Shown here: in pieces, positions 36,434 through 45,784 of the stretch
Layout: each line of letters opens with the position of its first letter
How positions within the stretch are numbered: the first letter of the stretch is position 1
Origin: Anaerobacillus alkalilacustris
GTDB lineage: Bacteria; Bacillota; Bacilli; Bacillales; Anaerobacillaceae
NCBI RefSeq assembly: GCF_001866005.1
Contig: NZ_MLQR01000050.1
Span: 124,001 to 188,000, forward strand
DNA length: 64,000 nt
Direction of reading: 5' to 3'
Translations under genes and position numbers: made by a program
The notes under the pieces: generated by a model
The model's input: only the letters and a program-made list of their open reading frames with translations
Told to the model about the DNA's origin: nothing
The model's database searches: none

Positions 36434-37738
36434 TTACTGTTGTTGCTCTAAGATTGCGTTTTCAATCGTATTTACTGCTCGATCAAGAGCTTCTTGGATA
36501 TCAACATCGTTGTTCCAAACTTCATTTACTGCAGCTTCCATTGGTCCCCAAACTAAAGGCATTTCTGCAACATTTGGCATCGGAACAGCATGCTCTGCTT
36601 GTTCAAGGAAGGCTACTGCAAATGGATTGCTCTGGATCAGTTCATTATCAAGTAGCGCCAAGCGCGGTGGTAAATGACCAACTGTTTCATATAATTTCAA
36701 CAAACTTTCCTCGCTAGTAATGAATTGTGCAAATAATGCTGCAGCGTCAGGGTATGGAGTATATGCATTAACATAAAATGCACCAGCACCAGAGAAGCTT
36801 TTAGGATTTTGACCATTATCAAGTACAGGAAGTGGTGCAATACCAAAATTAATTCCCGCACTCCTATAGCCTTGAATTGCCCATGGTCCATTAATATCAA
36901 ATGCCATATCTCCAGTTTCAAATAGTGATGTCCTCACATCATAAGTGATATCTTCCGCTGCTACACCTGGTGCAACTTCATCGCGAAGTTTCTTAATTAA
37001 TTCAACTGCCTTCACAGAACCTTCATTATTTAACCCAATCTCATTTACATCTGTGTTATTATCACCAAATACATAACCACCATAACCACCGAAAAATCCA
37101 TACGTGAAATAGAAATTACCAGGCTCCATCAAAAAACCACGATCAATCTCATTATTTAGTTCTTTCGCTACTTCAATCAACTCGTCCATTGTTATCGGAG
37201 CTGTTTCTACCAAATCCTTATTGTAATATAATGCGTATGTTTCAATTCGAGCTGGATATCCGTAAAGAACATTATCAAATGATGTTGCTTGAATGGCAGC
37301 ATCCATAAATTCAGCTTCGTATTCTTCGGGCCAAAAGTTTTCTAGCACTAATCCTGCTGAAATGGCTCGACCAATACGATCGTGCGTTGAAGCAAAAACA
37401 TCGCCAGCAAGTCCAGATGGCCCGTCTGTAGCTAAACGTTCTGGAGCATCTTCTTGGTTAACTTCTTCTACCTGTACAGGAACTCCATACTCAGCTTCAA
37501 ATGCTTCGGCCATTTCCCTTGCCCAATCTAAGTTCTCTTCTCCTTCACTCCAAAATAAAAGTTCCGCTCCTTCTTCTGGTACAATTTCAAAATCAAAATC
37601 ATTTTCTTCACTTACTCCATTATCTACTGCTCCATCCGTGTCTTCTTTAGAAGCATCATCATTCCCGCCACAAGCAACTAAAGTCAGCAACATTAACATT
37701 AAAAATGAAAGTAATAAAAATTTCATACTCTTAACCAT
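36434..37738 (-). CDS. mdxE: Maltodextrin-binding lipoprotein
   Basis: 434 aa. Signal peptide with lipobox LVACGG (Cys ~23), an acidic linker, then a MalE-type binding protein (LLFWSEGEENLDWAREMAEAFEAEYG, GDMAFDINGPWAIQGY, FSGAGAFYVNA). It binds maltodextrin outside the membrane and delivers it to MdxFG. GGGGGAAAG precedes the ATG. First gene of the operon. Confidence 0.93.
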   Translation of the reverse strand: MVKSMKFLLLSFLMLMLLTLVACGGNDDASKEDTDGAVDNGVSEENDFDFEIVPEEGAELLFWSEGEENLDWAREMAEAFEAEYGVPVQVEEVNQEDAPERLATDGPSGLAGDVFASTHDRIGRAISAGLVLENFWPEEYEAEFMDAAIQATSFDNVLYGYPARIETYALYYNKDLVETAPITMDELIEVAKELNNEIDRGFLMEPGNFYFTYGFFGGYGGYVFGDNNTDVNEIGLNNEGSVKAVELIKKLRDEVAPGVAAEDITYDVRTSLFETGDMAFDINGPWAIQGYRSAGINFGIAPLPVLDNGQNPKSFSGAGAFYVNAYTPYPDAAALFAQFITSEESLLKLYETVGHLPPRLALLDNELIQSNPFAVAFLEQAEHAVPMPNVAEMPLVWGPMEAAVNEVWNNDVDIQEALDRAVNTIENAILEQQQ

Positions 37739-37933
37739 TTTCTTTCCCCCTTATATTTCCAATAAAGTTTTTTAGTCAAATGAGATGAACCGCTTACAAG
37801 TGATGCCATCATACACGAAAGTAAGAAATTTCTTACTAAGTATGAATACAAATTAAAATAACTATGCAAAAAATATCTTACTTTTAAATTTCTGACTATC
37901 ACAAATTCCAAAGCATCCAACCTCACTCGAGAC

Positions 37934-38043
37934 AAACGCTTGCGCAATGTTTTCAAAAAAACAAGCATTACGTAACCATCAAGGAAAACGCTTGCACTGT
38001 TTGTCTTTAAAGCTATTATACATATGACTTTTTAAAAAAACAA
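37934..38043 (-). promoter_or_regulatory. Maltodextrin operon promoter with two LacI/CcpA-type sites
   Basis: Minus-strand -35 TTGTTT (38038-38043), 17-bp spacer, -10 TATAAT (38015-38020). Downstream of the start lie two GCAAGCGTTT cores (37986-37995 and 37934-37943), exactly 52 bp or about five helical turns apart. The first, TGCAAGCGTTTTCC, fits the cre consensus; either CcpA or the local LacI-type protein could use them as roadblocks. Confidence 0.6.
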
Positions 38044-38237
38044 GAGGTTTTTTACGGAAATCTTTAAATAGTGCGGTAGGGAAATTATAGGAAAAAGCCT
38101 TCGCTGAGTTGTTAAGATGACCACACCCCTGAACGCCACGCACTCGTTTGCACCAATCTCACTTTATATCTTTCATTAATAAATAGTGTGAAATGTCTAA
38201 TACATTTCTTCAGTATGGTGTTAATATCTACTTTTAT

Positions 38238-39110
38238 TTACTTCCCTTCCCGTCTGGCTAATCTACGAAATTCGCTTGGTGTTATTCCCTCATTCTTTTT
38301 AAACACTCTTGTAAAGTATGCACTATCCAGAATTCCTATTTGTCTTGAAATCGAATCTAGCTTCTCATTTGTATTTGATAAAAAATCTTTTGCTTTGGTC
38401 AATCGATAGGAAGTTAGATAATGCATTGGCGTTACCCCTAACGTTTTTTGCATACATCGTGTTATATAGTCAGGATGAAGAAGTAACTCTTTTGAAAGAT
38501 TGTCCATCTTTATCATTTCCTTATAATAATTCGCTTGAATATATGCTACTGCCTGTTTTGTAACTTGTTCAGCACTTGTCGGAATTCGAATAGCATCCGA
38601 TTGCAACTGTAATAATATTTCTTGAAAAATAATTTGTTCTTTTAATCGTTTTTCAGGCTTATTCGTACTATCTAAAGAAAATAAACGCGTTATTTCAGAA
38701 TCGATAAATTTTTCGTTAATAAGAGTGCCGTATCTCGGAATATGCAATACATGTTTTGCAGCTTCAATTCCTGTTTTTTCTTGTTTGATAATCATTCCCC
38801 AATTAATATCATCAACTTCTTTTAGTTCATAATGTACATCTATATCAAAATGCAACCAATAGTAATGTGTATCTGTATCGCAAGGCTTATAACTAAAGTG
38901 TTCAAGACCAGGTGCCAAAATGATATATTGCCCTTCTTTCACATCATAATTCACACCATTTTCGCTCATATAAATGACCCCACTCTTAACAATTAATAGG
39001 TCAAAAACAGAAAAGATTCTTTTTATATGCTTCTTCCCTTTTTTAAAACAATGGGCTCTACCCGTGATATATGTAGGAAAAGGCGGTGCCGAAAAACACA
39101 AAGTATTCAA
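38238..39110 (-). CDS. AraC-family transcriptional regulator
   Basis: 290 aa: N-terminal cupin-like sensing domain (ENGVNYDVKEGQYIILAPGLEHFS) and C-terminal double HTH (MDNLSKELLLHPDYITRCMQKTLGVTPMHYL and ISRQIGILDSAYFTRVFKKNEGITPSEFRR). The TTG start at 39110 has AAGGAG eight bases before it; the longer frame to 39143 lacks a site. Same strand as and upstream of mdxE, so probably a second, activating regulator of the sugar genes. Confidence 0.85.
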   Translation of the reverse strand: MNTLCFSAPPFPTYITGRAHCFKKGKKHIKRIFSVFDLLIVKSGVIYMSENGVNYDVKEGQYIILAPGLEHFSYKPCDTDTHYYWLHFDIDVHYELKEVDDINWGMIIKQEKTGIEAAKHVLHIPRYGTLINEKFIDSEITRLFSLDSTNKPEKRLKEQIIFQEILLQLQSDAIRIPTSAEQVTKQAVAYIQANYYKEMIKMDNLSKELLLHPDYITRCMQKTLGVTPMHYLTSYRLTKAKDFLSNTNEKLDSISRQIGILDSAYFTRVFKKNEGITPSEFRRLARREGK

Positions 39111-39310
39111 AAAAAACACTCCTTCCAAGTCGTAAAAGTCCAATTATTATCGAGATTATATCTTTATATCGCTTACAAAAACTTATACACTTATACTACT
39201 GTAATATTCGTCATTGTCCAATATAAAACAACTTCAATCTACGTAGGTTTTACTGCTCCTAAAAGCGGGATATACAAAATAACTTATTGGAAAACTGGAG
39301 GAAAAAGTAA

Positions 39311-40723
39311 ATGAAAAACTTAAAGTCTAATAAAGCAGCTAAGTTAACTTTATTCGCATTAACTTGGCCGATTTTTATTGAAATCTTTTTACACATGCTT
39401 ATGGGCAGCGCTGATACATTAATGCTAAGCCAATATGATGATAATGCAGTTGCATCAGTAGGTGTTGCTAACCAAGTGCTTAATCTAATAATTGTCATGT
39501 TCGGCTTTATCGCAGCAGGTACAAGTATTTTAATTGCCCAATATATAGGTGCAAAAAAAGAGGAAGAAGCAAACAAAATCGGCGTTGTTTCTATCGCTGC
39601 AAATCTCATTTTCGGAATTTTGTTAAGCATTATTATATTCATTCTTGCACCTACAATATTAAAGGCAATGAATATTCCTTCAGAACTAATGAAAACTTCA
39701 TTGATTTATTTGCAAATTGTTGGTGGTTTCTCATTTATTCAGGCATTAATTCTGACCATTGCTGCCATTGTACGGAGCCATGGTTTCACTAGAGATGCTA
39801 TGTACGTAACTTTTGGAATGAATTTACTCAATGTTATCGGAAACTATCTTTTTATTTTTGGACCATTCGGTTTTCCTGTGCTAGGTGTTACTGGGGTAGC
39901 AATCTCAACTTCGATAAGTCGTACAATTGGTCTTACTGCAATGATTATCATTCTTTATTATCGAATAAAAGGAAATATACCAATAGCATTTTTATTCAAG
40001 AAGTTCCCAAAGGAGGAACTAAAGAAACTTCTGAAAATTGGAATTCCGTCTGCTGGTGAGCATATTGCATATAATACATCCCAAATAGCCATTACTTATT
40101 TTATAGCTTCTATGGGAACAATTGCCTTAACCTCTAAAGTTTATACACAAAACATAATGATGTTTATTTTACTTTTTTCAGTGGCCATTGGCCAAGGTAC
40201 GCAAATTTTAATTGGACAATACGTTGGAGCAGAAAAGTTTACAGCCGCTTACGTACGCTGTATAAAAAGCTTAAAAATTGCAATTTTAGTTTCCACTGCT
40301 ATGGCAATTATTTTCAGCATGTTTAGTAAGTCAATTTTTAGTATTTTCACAAATAATACCGATATAATAAACCTAGGAAGTACACTAATATTATTAACTA
40401 TTATTTTAGAGCCTGGAAGGGCCTTTAATCTAGTTTTGATTAGTTCACTACGTGCTGCTGGTGATGTAAAATATCCCGTTTATATCGGAATATTATCTAT
40501 GTGGGGAGTTGCTGTTGTCCTTTCATACATTTTGGGAATTCACTTTGGCCTAGGACTAATTGGTGTCTGGATTGCCTTTAGTGCCGACGAATGGCTACGG
40601 GGTTTACTAATGTTAAAACGTTGGAGATCGAAAAAATGGAAGCAAATGTCCTTTGTAGACAAAGAAACTGAAAGGCCAATGTCCATCCAAGAAAAAAAAC
40701 GTTTTCCTTCAACGTCTCATTAA
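39311..40723 (+). CDS. MATE-family efflux transporter
   Basis: 470 aa with twelve predicted membrane segments in two homologous halves; the opening FALTWPIFIEIFLHMLMGSADTLML and GVTGVAISTSISR are typical of MATE multidrug/cation antiporters. CTGGAGGAAAA precedes the ATG. Substrate unknown. It ends with a hydrophilic tail of about 35 residues. Confidence 0.9.
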   Translation: MKNLKSNKAAKLTLFALTWPIFIEIFLHMLMGSADTLMLSQYDDNAVASVGVANQVLNLIIVMFGFIAAGTSILIAQYIGAKKEEEANKIGVVSIAANLIFGILLSIIIFILAPTILKAMNIPSELMKTSLIYLQIVGGFSFIQALILTIAAIVRSHGFTRDAMYVTFGMNLLNVIGNYLFIFGPFGFPVLGVTGVAISTSISRTIGLTAMIIILYYRIKGNIPIAFLFKKFPKEELKKLLKIGIPSAGEHIAYNTSQIAITYFIASMGTIALTSKVYTQNIMMFILLFSVAIGQGTQILIGQYVGAEKFTAAYVRCIKSLKIAILVSTAMAIIFSMFSKSIFSIFTNNTDIINLGSTLILLTIILEPGRAFNLVLISSLRAAGDVKYPVYIGILSMWGVAVVLSYILGIHFGLGLIGVWIAFSADEWLRGLLMLKRWRSKKWKQMSFVDKETERPMSIQEKKRFPSTSH

Positions 40724-40898
40724 TCAATTCCTTTCCGCTTTTGTAATCGGTCAACTATGTAAATTAATAATTTGTAATATTACTTCCCACACTTTTTGTT
40801 ATCAGTATCTTGTTTAGCAAAATTATTTAACATAAAATAACAGTAACATGAGTTTGGAAAGCCTTTTAATCATTTTTAAACTCATACTCCCCTTGCTT

Positions 40899-40942
40899 AA
40901 AGGCTGTTTTTACTAAGTACTCGATAAAACAGCCTTTTTTTT
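40899..40942 (+). terminator. Terminator between MATE and TRAP genes
   Basis: AAAGGCTGTTTT pairs perfectly with AAAACAGCCTTT, followed by eight T. Just upstream ATGAGTTT/AAACTCAT forms a second, long-loop inverted repeat (40849-40884). The rest of 40724-41108 has no gene. Confidence 0.9.
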
Positions 40943-41108
40943 AATCTTTTCATTTGAATAGTTCAAAAAATTACCATTTTCGAAGAGTTTCTACTTAATC
41001 TTTTTTGACAAAAAAATATTTCTCTGTATAAAATAATATATAGAAACCTAGCATACCTAATTTATGTTAGTACAAATTTATAAAAAAATAATAATAGGGG
41101 GAATTAAT

Positions 41109-42056
41109 TTGAAAAAGAAAATGTTGATTCTTTTCAGTTTGCTACTAAGCATTTCTCTACTTCTAGTTGCTTGTGGTGACACTGACACACAATTGCAACT
41201 TGGAACTGGAAGTCCAGGCGGTACATATTACCCACTAGGAACAGAAATTGCTAACGTTGTTAGCGCTGAAATCGATGGTCTTTCAATAAGTGCAGTTTCT
41301 TCAGGTGCATCTGTTGAAAATCTTTCTATGATTGGCCAAGGAGAAATGGATCTAGGAATGACTGTTCACATTCCTGCACAGGAAGCAGTTAATGGAGAAG
41401 GTGCCTTTGAAGCACCTGTAGAAAATTTCGGTTTTATCGGCCACATTTATCCTGAAGTTATGCAAGTTGTCACAACAAAGAATTCAGGAATTACTTCAAT
41501 TGCTGACTTAGCAGGAAAACGAGTAGCAATTGGTCCAGCCGGTAGCGGTACTCAAGCTGCGGCTAAATTAATTCTTGAAGCACACGGCATTCAAGATGGT
41601 GACTATACTGAATTTGCTGAAGGATTTGGTAATGCTGCTGGTCAATTACAAGATGGAAACATCGACGCTCTATTTGGTTTACTAGGATTACCTGCTTCTG
41701 CTGTAACAGAATTAGCACTAAACCGCGATATTGTTATTCTTAATATCGAAGGTGAAGCCTTAGATTACATCCTAGCTAATAGTGAGTACGGTCACTTAGA
41801 AATTCCTGCAGATGCATATGACTTCTTAGATGCACCTGTAAGTACAGTTACTGCGTATGCAGTTTTAGTAGGATCTTTAGATACAATTGATGAAGATTTA
41901 GGCTATAACATCACAAAGGCTATGTTTGAAAATGCTACTAACGTGACACATGATCAAGCACAACACTTAACAATTGAAAATGCTCTTAACGGGTCAGAAG
42001 GTTTACCTTTCCATCCAGGAGCAGAAAAGTACTTCAAAGAAATTGGTCTTAAATAA
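41109..42056 (+). CDS. TRAP transporter TAXI-family solute-binding lipoprotein
   Basis: 315 aa. Signal peptide with lipobox LLVACG, then the TAXI domain opening QLGTGSPGGTYYPLG and AGKRVAIGPAGSGTQAAA. It captures small organic acids or amino acids outside the membrane for the fused permease downstream. The TTG at 41109 has AGGGGG seven bases upstream; a longer frame from 41064 would bury the signal peptide. Confidence 0.9.
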   Translation: MKKKMLILFSLLLSISLLLVACGDTDTQLQLGTGSPGGTYYPLGTEIANVVSAEIDGLSISAVSSGASVENLSMIGQGEMDLGMTVHIPAQEAVNGEGAFEAPVENFGFIGHIYPEVMQVVTTKNSGITSIADLAGKRVAIGPAGSGTQAAAKLILEAHGIQDGDYTEFAEGFGNAAGQLQDGNIDALFGLLGLPASAVTELALNRDIVILNIEGEALDYILANSEYGHLEIPADAYDFLDAPVSTVTAYAVLVGSLDTIDEDLGYNITKAMFENATNVTHDQAQHLTIENALNGSEGLPFHPGAEKYFKEIGLK

Positions 42057-42062
42057 TTAAGA

Positions 42063-42095
42063 AAAATAGACCGGACTTTACGTTCGGTCTATTTT
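42063..42095 (+). terminator. Hairpin between TRAP binding protein and permease genes
   Basis: AAAATAGACCG pairs with CGGTCTATTTT (11 bp). The tail TATTTTACACG is only partly T-rich. It lies inside the operon, so partial termination could favour the binding protein. Confidence 0.65.
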
Positions 42096-42246
42096 ACACG
42101 TATGCAGCACGTAACTCTTTACCATATTACATATATTGCATTTTCATCAAAAACTTCCGTTTGAAACGGATATCGATGAAAAAGCAGGAAATATTAAGCC
42201 TCCTACTTTTTCATCGATTTTAATTTATTATTCAGGTGGTGAATTC

Positions 42247-44190
42247 ATGGTTAATAAAAATGATCTAAACGAACAAGAACTCTTAGCCAAATATGATCGA
42301 GAAGCGGCATATAGAACCAATCTTAAGAAGTGGGCTTGGCTTATTACGATTATTGCTATTTCTTTAACATTTTTTCAACTTTACACTGCACTTAAAGGGT
42401 CTTATGTATCTATGATTCAAGGAGCCATTCATCTTGGTGCAGGATTATCGCTTATTTTTCTTTTATACCCTGTTAAGCGATCACTTATTAAGAAGCCAGG
42501 AATTGCTTGGTATGACGTAGTTTTCGCTTTCTTATCGTTAGGTTGTAATTTTTATATTATTTATAATTATGAATGGTTAACGACACGAGCTTTAACAACT
42601 GGATTTTCTACTATGGACGTTATTGTTGCTTCCTTAACAATCGCTTTACTTCTAGAAGCCACACGCCGTGCTGTAGGTTTACCTATCGTTATTATTGCTT
42701 TACTCGCAATAGCATATGGTTTATGGGGAAAATACATTCCAGTTTTTGGCCATCGCGGTTTTTCGTGGGAAGGTTTAGTAAGAAGACTTGTATATAGTGA
42801 CAATGCTATTTTTGGGATTCCTATTCAAATTTCTTCAACATTTATTTATTTGTTTTTATTCTTTGGTGTTATGCTTACGAAAACTGGTATCGGCCAATTC
42901 TTTAATGATTTAGCATTTGGAGCAACAGGGCGTTTTACCGGTGGAACAGCAAAAGCTGCGGTTTCTGCTAGTGCACTTCAAGGTATGGTTACTGGTAGTT
43001 CGGTAGCTAATACTGTTGGGTCGGGCTCATTTACTATACCTATGATGAAACGAGCTGGTTTTAAACCTGAATTTGCAGCAGCTTCTGAGGCTTCTGCTTC
43101 TACTGGTGGACAAATTATGCCACCAATTATGGGAGCTGCTGCATTCATTATGGCTGAATATACAGGTATCCCATATAGTCAAATTATTATTATAGCAATC
43201 GTACCTGCTATCTTATACTTTTCAGGAGTATTTATGGGAGTACATTTTGAAGCAAAGAAAAATGGAATTTTAGGCTTACCTAAAAGTGAATTACCGTCTT
43301 TCAAAAGTTTAGCTAAACGCGCAGACCTACTCCTCCCTCTATTTACCATCGTCGGTATGCTATTTTACGGATACACGCCTACTTATGCAGCTTTATGGGG
43401 TATTTTAGTTTCTTTTTTAGTTAGTTTAACTAGAAAAGATACACGCATGTCGATACGTGATATATTCCAAGCTTTAGAACAGGGTGCAAGAGTAGCACTT
43501 CCTGTTATTGCTGCTTGTGCAAGTGCAGGGATAATTGTTGGAATTGTAGTATTTACTGGTTTAGGTGGAAAAATCGCTGGTGGAATATTAGATTTAGCTG
43601 GTGGAAGTTTCTTTTTACTTTTATTCTTTACAATGTTTGCTTGTATCTTATTAGGTATGGGACTACCGACTACTGCAAATTATGTAGTTACTGCTTCAAT
43701 GGCTGCACCTGCATTACTTGAATTTGGGGTGCCTGTTATCGCTGCCCATATGTTTGTTTTTTACTTTGGAATTGTTGCAGATATTACACCACCTGTTTGT
43801 CTCGCAGCCTACGCTGGGGCGGGGATAGCTAGGGCAAATCCTATGAAATCTGGGATTAATGCACTGAAATTAGCAATTGCAGCATTTATCATTCCTTATG
43901 TTTTCGTTTATAATCCGGTTTTAGTATTAGAAAATGCAACATTTTCAACCTTTACTCCAGTATTATTAACGGCACTTATTGGAATGACCGCTATTAGTGC
44001 AGCGATGATGAATTATTTTGTCTATAAACCATTATTCGTTGAAAGAATTATGTTACTCACTTCTGGTATTTTATTGATTTATCCTAATAACTTGGTATTT
44101 TCTTTTATAGGTTTTGTTTTACTTGTTTCAATCGGGGCCATTCAACATTTCCGTAAAAAGAGACATCTTAATCAAAAGGCTAATGCATAA
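42247..44190 (+). CDS. TRAP transporter permease, fused small and large subunits
   Basis: 647 aa. The N-terminal ~150 residues hold four membrane segments (DctQ-like), fused to a DctM-like part with ALQGMVTGSSVANTVGSGSFTIPMMKR, ASTGGQIMPPIMGAAAFIMAE and the repeated LLGMGLPTTANYVV. It works with the TAXI protein as a Na+-driven importer. The start at 42247 follows AGGTGGTG; an open frame reaches 42136 but crosses unlikely leader sequence. Confidence 0.92.
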   Translation: MVNKNDLNEQELLAKYDREAAYRTNLKKWAWLITIIAISLTFFQLYTALKGSYVSMIQGAIHLGAGLSLIFLLYPVKRSLIKKPGIAWYDVVFAFLSLGCNFYIIYNYEWLTTRALTTGFSTMDVIVASLTIALLLEATRRAVGLPIVIIALLAIAYGLWGKYIPVFGHRGFSWEGLVRRLVYSDNAIFGIPIQISSTFIYLFLFFGVMLTKTGIGQFFNDLAFGATGRFTGGTAKAAVSASALQGMVTGSSVANTVGSGSFTIPMMKRAGFKPEFAAASEASASTGGQIMPPIMGAAAFIMAEYTGIPYSQIIIIAIVPAILYFSGVFMGVHFEAKKNGILGLPKSELPSFKSLAKRADLLLPLFTIVGMLFYGYTPTYAALWGILVSFLVSLTRKDTRMSIRDIFQALEQGARVALPVIAACASAGIIVGIVVFTGLGGKIAGGILDLAGGSFFLLLFFTMFACILLGMGLPTTANYVVTASMAAPALLEFGVPVIAAHMFVFYFGIVADITPPVCLAAYAGAGIARANPMKSGINALKLAIAAFIIPYVFVYNPVLVLENATFSTFTPVLLTALIGMTAISAAMMNYFVYKPLFVERIMLLTSGILLIYPNNLVFSFIGFVLLVSIGAIQHFRKKRHLNQKANA

Positions 44191-44217
44191 TAAGCATTAA
44201 ATTTTTGAGCTATATAA

Positions 44218-44255
44218 AAGAGAAATTCACAAATGTTGTGGGTTTCTCTTTTTTT
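44218..44255 (+). terminator. Terminator after the TRAP permease gene
   Basis: AGAGAAA..CACA / TGTG..TTTCTCT stem followed by seven T. Confidence 0.85.
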
Positions 44256-44267
44256 ATATAATCAGAA

Positions 44268-44345
44268 TTTATAAATTTCTAACTTAGCAACTGTCTAGCG
44301 CAAGCAGCCTTAGAGCTCGTGACCAAGGCGCTTGCGCTTTTCTTG
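44268..44345 (-). repeat. Dispersed repeat family A, deletion copy 5
   Basis: Read on the minus strand: head AAGAAAAGCGCAAGCGCCTT then GGTCACGAGC, joined directly to tail GGCTGCTTGCGCTAGACAGT. It resembles copy 3 with the interior removed, so only the two ends remain. A further tail fragment (TTTCCAAGTAAGAAATTTAT) stands at 45661-45680. Confidence 0.7.
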
Positions 44346-44474
44346 TATGTTTTAACTATCAAAAACATTTTTTTGTAATCATCTATTAAAAACTAGTAAT
44401 TTTTTGACCGAATTTGTCTTTATTTGTTATACTTAATTTTGATTACTATAATTCTATTAAAAGGAGCTGATAGG

Positions 44475-45641
44475 ATGGTAATGCCAAAATATGTAACTGA
44501 CATAAACAAAATTGAGGCGATACCAGAGGTTGAGCGGGAAAAATTGAAAAAAATTACCGAGAAATACGTTTTCCGTGTAAATGATTATTATTTAAGTCTG
44601 ATTGATTGGAATAATCCGAACGATCCCATCCGTAAACTCGTTATTCCAAATGAAGGAGAGCTTGCCGAATATGGGCGCTGGGATGCTTCCGATGAAGCGA
44701 CTAACTATGTTGTACCTGGATGTCAGCATAAATATGGAACAACAGCTTTATTAATCGTTTCTGAAGTATGCGGTGCTTACTGCCGTTACTGTTTTAGAAA
44801 GCGTTTGTTCCGGAATGAAATTAAAGAAGCAATGAATGACGTTAATCCTGGAATTGAGTACATTGCCGAGAATCCTGAAATTAACAACGTGCTACTTACT
44901 GGTGGCGATTCATTAATTTTAGGTACAAAAAAACTACGTCTGATTATAGAACGTCTAAGAGCGATTGACCATGTAAAAATTATCCGATTAGGATCAAAGA
45001 TGCCGGTTTTTAATCCAATGCGTATTTATGAAGATCAAGAATTCCTCAATCTTATTCGGGAATATTCAACTCCTGAAAAACGCATTTATATTATGGCACA
45101 TATTAATCATCCAAGAGAAATTACAGAAGAAGCTAAAAAAGGGTTTCAAGCTCTCCATAATGCCGGAGCAATTGTTGTTAACCAAACTCCAGTATTAAAG
45201 GGAATTAATGATGATCCCGTTGTTTTAGGTGAATTACTCGATCGTTTGTCATGGGCTGGTGTAACACCTTACTATTTCTTTATCAACCGCCCAGTGGCAG
45301 GAAATAACGATTTTGTACTTACATTAGAGGAAGCTTATCATATTGTTGAACAAGCAAAAGCACGTACATCTGGGTTAGGTAAACGCGTTCGCTTGTCTAT
45401 GAGCCATACATCTGGAAAAATCGAAATACTAGCAATTGAAGATGGTAAAGCATACCTTAAATACCATCAATCTAGAGATAAAGAATACGGAAAGTTCATG
45501 GTTCTTGATTGTCCAAAAGATGCCGCTTGGTTTGATGATTTGCCTGGAAATGAAAAATATTGGAAAGCACCAGTTAAGAAGGAAGAAGCAATTCAATCAG
45601 CAAATGAGATCATGAGTGAAAAAGAACTAGTTAGAAGTTAA
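44475..45641 (+). CDS. KamA-family radical SAM protein (lysine 2,3-aminomutase-like)
   Basis: 388 aa. Radical SAM cluster motif C-x3-C-x2-C in EVCGAYCRYCFRKR, VLLTGGDSLIL, and a likely PLP lysine in SHTSGKIEIL. The family includes lysine 2,3-aminomutase and the EF-P lysylation enzyme EpmB; this protein is shorter than B. subtilis KamA and its substrate is unclear. The ATG at 44475 has AAAGGAGC upstream; the longer frame to 44424 has none. Monocistronic. Confidence 0.82.
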   Translation: MVMPKYVTDINKIEAIPEVEREKLKKITEKYVFRVNDYYLSLIDWNNPNDPIRKLVIPNEGELAEYGRWDASDEATNYVVPGCQHKYGTTALLIVSEVCGAYCRYCFRKRLFRNEIKEAMNDVNPGIEYIAENPEINNVLLTGGDSLILGTKKLRLIIERLRAIDHVKIIRLGSKMPVFNPMRIYEDQEFLNLIREYSTPEKRIYIMAHINHPREITEEAKKGFQALHNAGAIVVNQTPVLKGINDDPVVLGELLDRLSWAGVTPYYFFINRPVAGNNDFVLTLEEAYHIVEQAKARTSGLGKRVRLSMSHTSGKIEILAIEDGKAYLKYHQSRDKEYGKFMVLDCPKDAAWFDDLPGNEKYWKAPVKKEEAIQSANEIMSEKELVRS

Positions 45642-45695
45642 GAAAACTATAAGCTAACACTTTCCAAGTAAGAAATTTATGTTTTCTTAATCTAC

Positions 45696-45737
45696 AAAAA
45701 GGAGCTAACTTTTAAAGTAAGGTTAGCTCCTTTTTTT
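45696..45737 (+). terminator. Terminator after the KamA-like gene
   Basis: AAAAAGGAGCTAAC pairs with GTTAGCTCCTTTTT, a perfect stem with T7. Confidence 0.92.
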
Positions 45738-45784
45738 ATTGAAAGAATTGTCCAATCAACACTTACTATGGACATATTGAAAAA

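Noticed and set aside
36434-37775. Opposite-strand frames along mdxE
   Set aside because: They are Ser/Pro/Ala-rich antisense shadows of a well-defined binding-protein gene.
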